64,000 nt of DNA from Caulifigura coniformis (GTDB lineage: Bacteria > Planctomycetota > Planctomycetia > Planctomycetales > Planctomycetaceae), in assembly GCF_007745175.1 (NCBI RefSeq), contig NZ_CP036271.1, positions 2,621,814 to 2,685,813 on the forward strand. Direction: 5' to 3'. Below the pieces are notes generated by a model. That model did no database searches. It was not told the DNA's origin and saw only the letters and a program-made list of their open reading frames with translations. Of the stretch, positions 60,652-64,000 are shown piece by piece; positions within the stretch are counted from its first letter, which is position 1; every line of letters begins with the position of its first letter. The position numbers and the translations under genes are program-made.

Positions 60652-62154
60652 ATGCGCTGGATCGTGCTCGTACTGCCGTTGTGCCTGTTGACCGTTCCCG
60701 CGGCGGCGGCAGAAGGCGACCGGAAACTCAACGTCGTCTTCATCCTCGCGGACGACCTCGGCTGGGGCGAAGTGGGCGCGTTCGGGCAGGAGAGAATCCC
60801 GACTCCCAATCTCGACCGGCTGGCTCGGGAAGGGATGCGCTTCACGCGGCATTACAGTGGAGCGCCGGTGTGCGCGCCGTCGCGGTGCGTGCTGATGACC
60901 GGAAAGCACCTTGGACACGCAGAGGTCCGCGGCAACCAGCAGGCGAAGCTGAAGTTTCCTCAGTTCACGGAAGGTCAGTATCCGCTGTCGCAGCAGGCGC
61001 TCAGCTGGCCGATGCTGCTGAAGAAGGCCGGCTATGCGACGGGCGCAATGGGGAAGTGGGGGCTGGGACCTGTCGGCAGCACAGGGGAGCCGAACCGCAA
61101 GGGGTTCGACCTGTTCTTCGGCTACAACTGCCAGTCGGTCGCGCACAGCTACTTTCCGCCGCACCTGTGGCGGAACCGCGAACGGTTCGTCCTGAATGAT
61201 CCGCCGATCCCGGGCCATCTCAAGAAGCCGGAGGGAGAGGTCAAGCTCGAGGACTATCAGGGGAAGCAGTACGCGCCAAAATTGATGATCGCCGAGGCGG
61301 AAAAGTTCATCGCAGCGCACGCCGGCGGGCCGTTCCTGCTCTACCTGCCGTTCATCGAGCCGCATGTTTCCATGCAGCCGCCGGCCGAGTCGGTCAACCG
61401 GTTTCCAAAGGAGTGGGACACCGAGGTCTATCGCGGTGAGAACGGCTACCTGCCGCATCCCCGGCCGCGGGCCGCCTATGCCGCGATGATTTCAGACCTC
61501 GACAGTTACGTGGGCCGGGTGCTGACCGCCCTCGACCTGGCGGGGGTGTCGGGTCGGACCCTCGTGGTGTTCTCGAGCGACAACGGAACGACGCATGACC
61601 GGCCGGCGAATCCGAAGCTGCACGTCGGCGGGGCCGATCCGAAGTTCTTCAACAGCACCCGTGACCTGCGGGGCTTCAAGGGGAGTGTCTATGAAGGGGG
61701 GATCCGCGTTCCCATGATCGCGAAACTGCCGGGCAAGATTATGGCCGGCACGGTGAACGAAACGCCGGGCTACTTCGCCGACTGGTTTCCAACACTCTGC
61801 GACGCGACCGGGATCGAGAAGCCGGAGGGCCTGGATGGCGAAAGCCTGTGGCCCGCCCTCACGGACGGAACGACGCACGCGCGAACCCGTCCGATGGTGT
61901 GGGTCTTCCCCGAATACCAGGGACAGGTGGCCGTGCAGATCGGCGATCTGAAAGCGGTGCGGACCGGCCTCAAAACGAAAAAGCCCGGGGCGTGGGAGGT
62001 CTACGACCTGGTGAAAGACCGGGGAGAGACGAAGGACATCGCCGGCGAGAACGCGACGTTCATCAAAGAGGTTGAGAGCGTTCTGCGCCGCGAAGTCGAC
62101 AATAACGACGTCTTCCCGCTGACGATTCCGGGGATCAACGATTCGAAGTCGTGA
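60652..62154 (+). CDS. Sulfatase (formylglycine-dependent)
   Basis: 500 residues from ATG 60652 with a signal peptide (VLVLPLCLLTVPAAAA). Metal-binding D-D follows in F-I-L-A-D-D-L-G-W-G. The Cys to be converted to formylglycine is Cys74 in C-A-P-S-R, the S1 sulfatase signature C-x-P-S-R, with the second part of the signature in L-M-T-G-K-H-L. Later metal and substrate residues appear in F-S-S-D-N-G-T-T-H. It would hydrolyse sulfate esters of polysaccharides outside the cytosol. Members of this kind are numerous in planctomycetes. Maturation needs a formylglycine-generating enzyme encoded elsewhere. Confidence 0.93.
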   Translation: MRWIVLVLPLCLLTVPAAAAEGDRKLNVVFILADDLGWGEVGAFGQERIPTPNLDRLAREGMRFTRHYSGAPVCAPSRCVLMTGKHLGHAEVRGNQQAKLKFPQFTEGQYPLSQQALSWPMLLKKAGYATGAMGKWGLGPVGSTGEPNRKGFDLFFGYNCQSVAHSYFPPHLWRNRERFVLNDPPIPGHLKKPEGEVKLEDYQGKQYAPKLMIAEAEKFIAAHAGGPFLLYLPFIEPHVSMQPPAESVNRFPKEWDTEVYRGENGYLPHPRPRAAYAAMISDLDSYVGRVLTALDLAGVSGRTLVVFSSDNGTTHDRPANPKLHVGGADPKFFNSTRDLRGFKGSVYEGGIRVPMIAKLPGKIMAGTVNETPGYFADWFPTLCDATGIEKPEGLDGESLWPALTDGTTHARTRPMVWVFPEYQGQVAVQIGDLKAVRTGLKTKKPGAWEVYDLVKDRGETKDIAGENATFIKEVESVLRREVDNNDVFPLTIPGINDSKS

Positions 62155-62205
62155 CTTCGATTGGGGCATGATTTCGACACAAAGGCACAAAGAGTCTCTT
62201 GGTGT

Positions 62206-63594
62206 CTAATGAGCCGGCGCTGACAGATCTGATCCAAGTGCTTCAGAAAGCCGGCGCGGGTCGGTGTCGCGGATGATTTCGTTGATGCCGGTCTGGTTGA
62301 AGCCCTTGTAGCCGTCGTTGCGCTCGAGAATCTCCAGGTGCGATCCGACGGCGCCTTTGGTCCGGAACGTTTCCGCCTGCTGCGGCGTGATGAGATTCTG
62401 TTCGAGGAGTGCGGCGATCCGTTCTGCGGCCACCGGCCAGACTTCTCCTTTCGTGAACGCCTGGCGCAGATAGGTGAAGTCGGTGAACGGCTTCATCGAG
62501 TCGACCCCGACTTCCTTCAGGCCTTCGCGAGCTGCGTTGAAGTCGAACTGGCATTCGAGGTGGTGCATGCCGGCCTCGAGGAACGCTTCGCCGTGCAGCT
62601 TGCACCAGAGCCCGACGGTGCCGAGCTTGTCCCGAGGGAAAAGCGGTGTGTGGGAGAAATCCTGGGCCACTTCTTCGGGGGACAGATCGACGTCGGCGAA
62701 AATCACGACGCCCGTCATTGGATCCTCGAGCACCTGCGCGCCCCAGCCGGCTTCCTTACCCGCATAGAACCTCTCCCGGCAATGGAAGCCCATCATCTCG
62801 AGAATGCGGATGAGTGTCGCGAAATACTCACGGCTGGAGCGGTAGGTGTGGTGATCGTGATTGGCCCAGCCCAGGCCCAGGGCGTCCTGCCGCATTTTCT
62901 GGATCTGTGCGGCGCGGTTGCGCGACTGCCAGTAGGACCGTTCCGCCCGGAAGAACAGGTCGCAGGCCCGCGGCATGCCGAGGTCGACGGCAGCCCATTT
63001 GATCAACATTTTCGTGTGCTCGAATCCGACAAGGTCATCGTCGAACTGGCGACGGCGAAGGAGAAGCCGTTCTTCATGGTGGAGCAGCTTCCCAGCATCA
63101 ACGGTCCCCGATTTGAGTGACAACGACGGGTCGCCATGCCGCTCGATGGCACAGACCACATGGAGACCTGCTGCGCGTTGCGGGCAATAGTCCCAGCGGA
63201 GGGATGCGGTCGGATCGCCCTGGATATTCAGATCTCCTACAGCGCCATGCGCCAGCAGGAAATCACGGACGGAATCGACCTTCAGCATCATCACGAAGAA
63301 TTTGCCGTCCAGGCGAACAGGCGGAAATAGGCCGGAGTCGATCCGCCATTCCTGGCCCCCTCGGTCGGTGTAGCCAACGGCGATCAGACGCGACTGGATT
63401 TCCGGGCCGGCTGGAAGCTGAAAGTGGTCGATCCAGTCGACCAGCCGTGTCCCGGTCTCGGTCTGCATCCTCGCGGCCAGGCGCGTGAGCCAGGGGCAAT
63501 CCCGCTGGAACTGTTCGACGAGTTCCGCAATGAACGCGGCCGCTTCTGGCTGTGGCTGCCACGTGAATTCCGTCAGGGCCGAGGTCGCCGTCAT
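62206..63594 (-). CDS. Cytosolic protein of unknown function
   Basis: 462 residues from ATG 63594 (MTATSALTEFTWQPQPEAAAFI). No signal peptide or membrane segment. Distinctive features: H-D-H-H-T-Y-R-S-S-R-E-Y-F in the middle, an F-H-C-R-E-R-F-Y-A-G-K-E-A-G-W-G-A-Q-V stretch, and V-V-I-F-A-D-V-D-L-S-P-E-E, which together could form a metal site (His, Asp, Glu). The C-terminal 100 residues are helical (A-E-R-I-A-A-L-L-E-Q-N-L-I-T-P-Q-Q-A-E-T). I recognise no family. Convergent with the sulfatase. Confidence 0.75.
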   Translation of the reverse strand: MTATSALTEFTWQPQPEAAAFIAELVEQFQRDCPWLTRLAARMQTETGTRLVDWIDHFQLPAGPEIQSRLIAVGYTDRGGQEWRIDSGLFPPVRLDGKFFVMMLKVDSVRDFLLAHGAVGDLNIQGDPTASLRWDYCPQRAAGLHVVCAIERHGDPSLSLKSGTVDAGKLLHHEERLLLRRRQFDDDLVGFEHTKMLIKWAAVDLGMPRACDLFFRAERSYWQSRNRAAQIQKMRQDALGLGWANHDHHTYRSSREYFATLIRILEMMGFHCRERFYAGKEAGWGAQVLEDPMTGVVIFADVDLSPEEVAQDFSHTPLFPRDKLGTVGLWCKLHGEAFLEAGMHHLECQFDFNAAREGLKEVGVDSMKPFTDFTYLRQAFTKGEVWPVAAERIAALLEQNLITPQQAETFRTKGAVGSHLEILERNDGYKGFNQTGINEIIRDTDPRRLSEALGSDLSAPAH

Positions 63595-63834
63595 GGCGGA
63601 GTCTCCGAGGGAGGGAATGGTCCTGGAAATTATAGGGGGCGACGAGCAAGCGGATCAGCAAGAAGGAGGGGAGCCCGCCCCGGCGTTGGATGTCACGACG
63701 AGCGGGGGGCGTGAGCCTCCTGATCATGGCAATCAACGCCCGGCATCAGATCATCGACCGGCTCGCGCCGGCCCAATCGCGTGCACTCTCAGAGTCCCGG
63801 CCTAGAATATCCCGTTTGATTGAGATCGGGTTTC

Positions 63835-64000
63835 GTGAGAAAGAATACGCTCGTGTCCGAAGAAGCGAATCAGTTCCATCCGTCTGTCGACCTGCCGCGG
63901 ATCGAAAAAGCTGTTCGGGAGATCCTGGCCGCCGTCGGCGAGAATCCGGATCGCGAAGGGCTGCTCGAAACGCCCAAACGCGTGGCGAAGATGTACGCCG
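63835..64000 (+). CDS. folE: GTP cyclohydrolase I, N-terminal part only
   Basis: The frame is open from a GTG at 63835 (or GTG 63853) to the window edge. It encodes [33 protein letters not shown], the highly conserved N-terminal region of type I GTP cyclohydrolase. The P-D-R-E-G-L-x-x-T-P-x-R-V-A motif is diagnostic. The enzyme opens GTP to dihydroneopterin triphosphate, the first step of tetrahydrofolate and pterin synthesis. The catalytic His/Cys zinc residues lie beyond the window, so they cannot be checked. Confidence 0.9.
   Translation, partial: MRKNTLVSEEANQFHPSVDLPRIEKAVREILAAVGENPDREGLLETPKRVAKMYA

Overview
The window is GC-rich, gene-dense chromosomal DNA that looks like a planctomycete (phylum Planctomycetota). 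It carries a planctomycete-type cytochrome c domain protein, a DUF1501 protein with a Tat signal, a DUF1080 protein, a sulfatase, a Tat-exported Gfo/Idh/MocA oxidoreductase and many secreted proteins of no known family. The species cannot be named from sequence alone. I see no rRNA, complete tRNA, CRISPR array, transposase or prophage.

Layout. 1-6600: an edge-truncated cytochrome protein, a large secreted unknown, a di-haem cytochrome c peroxidase-like protein, a DUF488 protein, an NHL-type beta-propeller protein and two tiny membrane proteins. 6646-9700: a serine beta-lactamase-fold hydrolase, a STAS protein, a cysteine desulfurase and a small conserved protein. 10160-13478: groES-groEL with a strong terminator, then an SPFH/band-7 protein. 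13757-19532: the most unusual part (below). 19674-24286: an S46 peptidase and a two-component system. 24375-30250: a glycan gene block (GT2, epimerase, nucleotide-sugar dehydrogenase, GT39-like membrane transferase) running on from ftsY. 30416-46205: secreted unknowns, DUF1501, an ABC-2 permease, a 1367-residue protein with a huge low-complexity tract, an SGNH-like protein, an ABC exporter with an N-terminal zinc-ribbon-like module, and DUF1080. 46321-49427: an Hsp70 with a C-terminal zinc ribbon, a repeat-flanked small ORF and a pilin-like protein. 49799-56772: GT2, ABC ATPase, a HEAT-like protein, a c-di-GMP pair (HD-GYP and GGDEF) and rnpA. 56799-64000: a DnaJ-type protein, dusB, a Gfo/Idh protein, a sulfatase, an unknown protein and the start of folE.

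The stretch from 13757 to 19532 appears to hold two RiPP (ribosomally made, post-translationally modified peptide) systems side by side. The first is a PatA/PatG-like subtilisin protease (13757-16135) followed by three short genes. Each short gene has a strong ribosome binding site, an M-(K/R)-L-P start, exactly six cysteines in its C-terminal half, and a stem-loop after its stop codon. The second is a divergent pair: a RimK/MvdD-like ATP-grasp ligase (18056-18961, minus strand) and a precursor with six TT-x4-EE repeats (19046-19532). That motif is the hallmark of plesiocin-type graspetides. The leader and the repeats of this precursor lie in two different frames, so the gene is frameshifted in this assembly, recoded, or broken. 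An isochorismatase-fold hydrolase sits between the two systems.

Two diverged copies of a small-ORF element (35567 and 48808) share a start region and an internal segment. One copy is bracketed by about 100-bp direct repeats with inverted ends.
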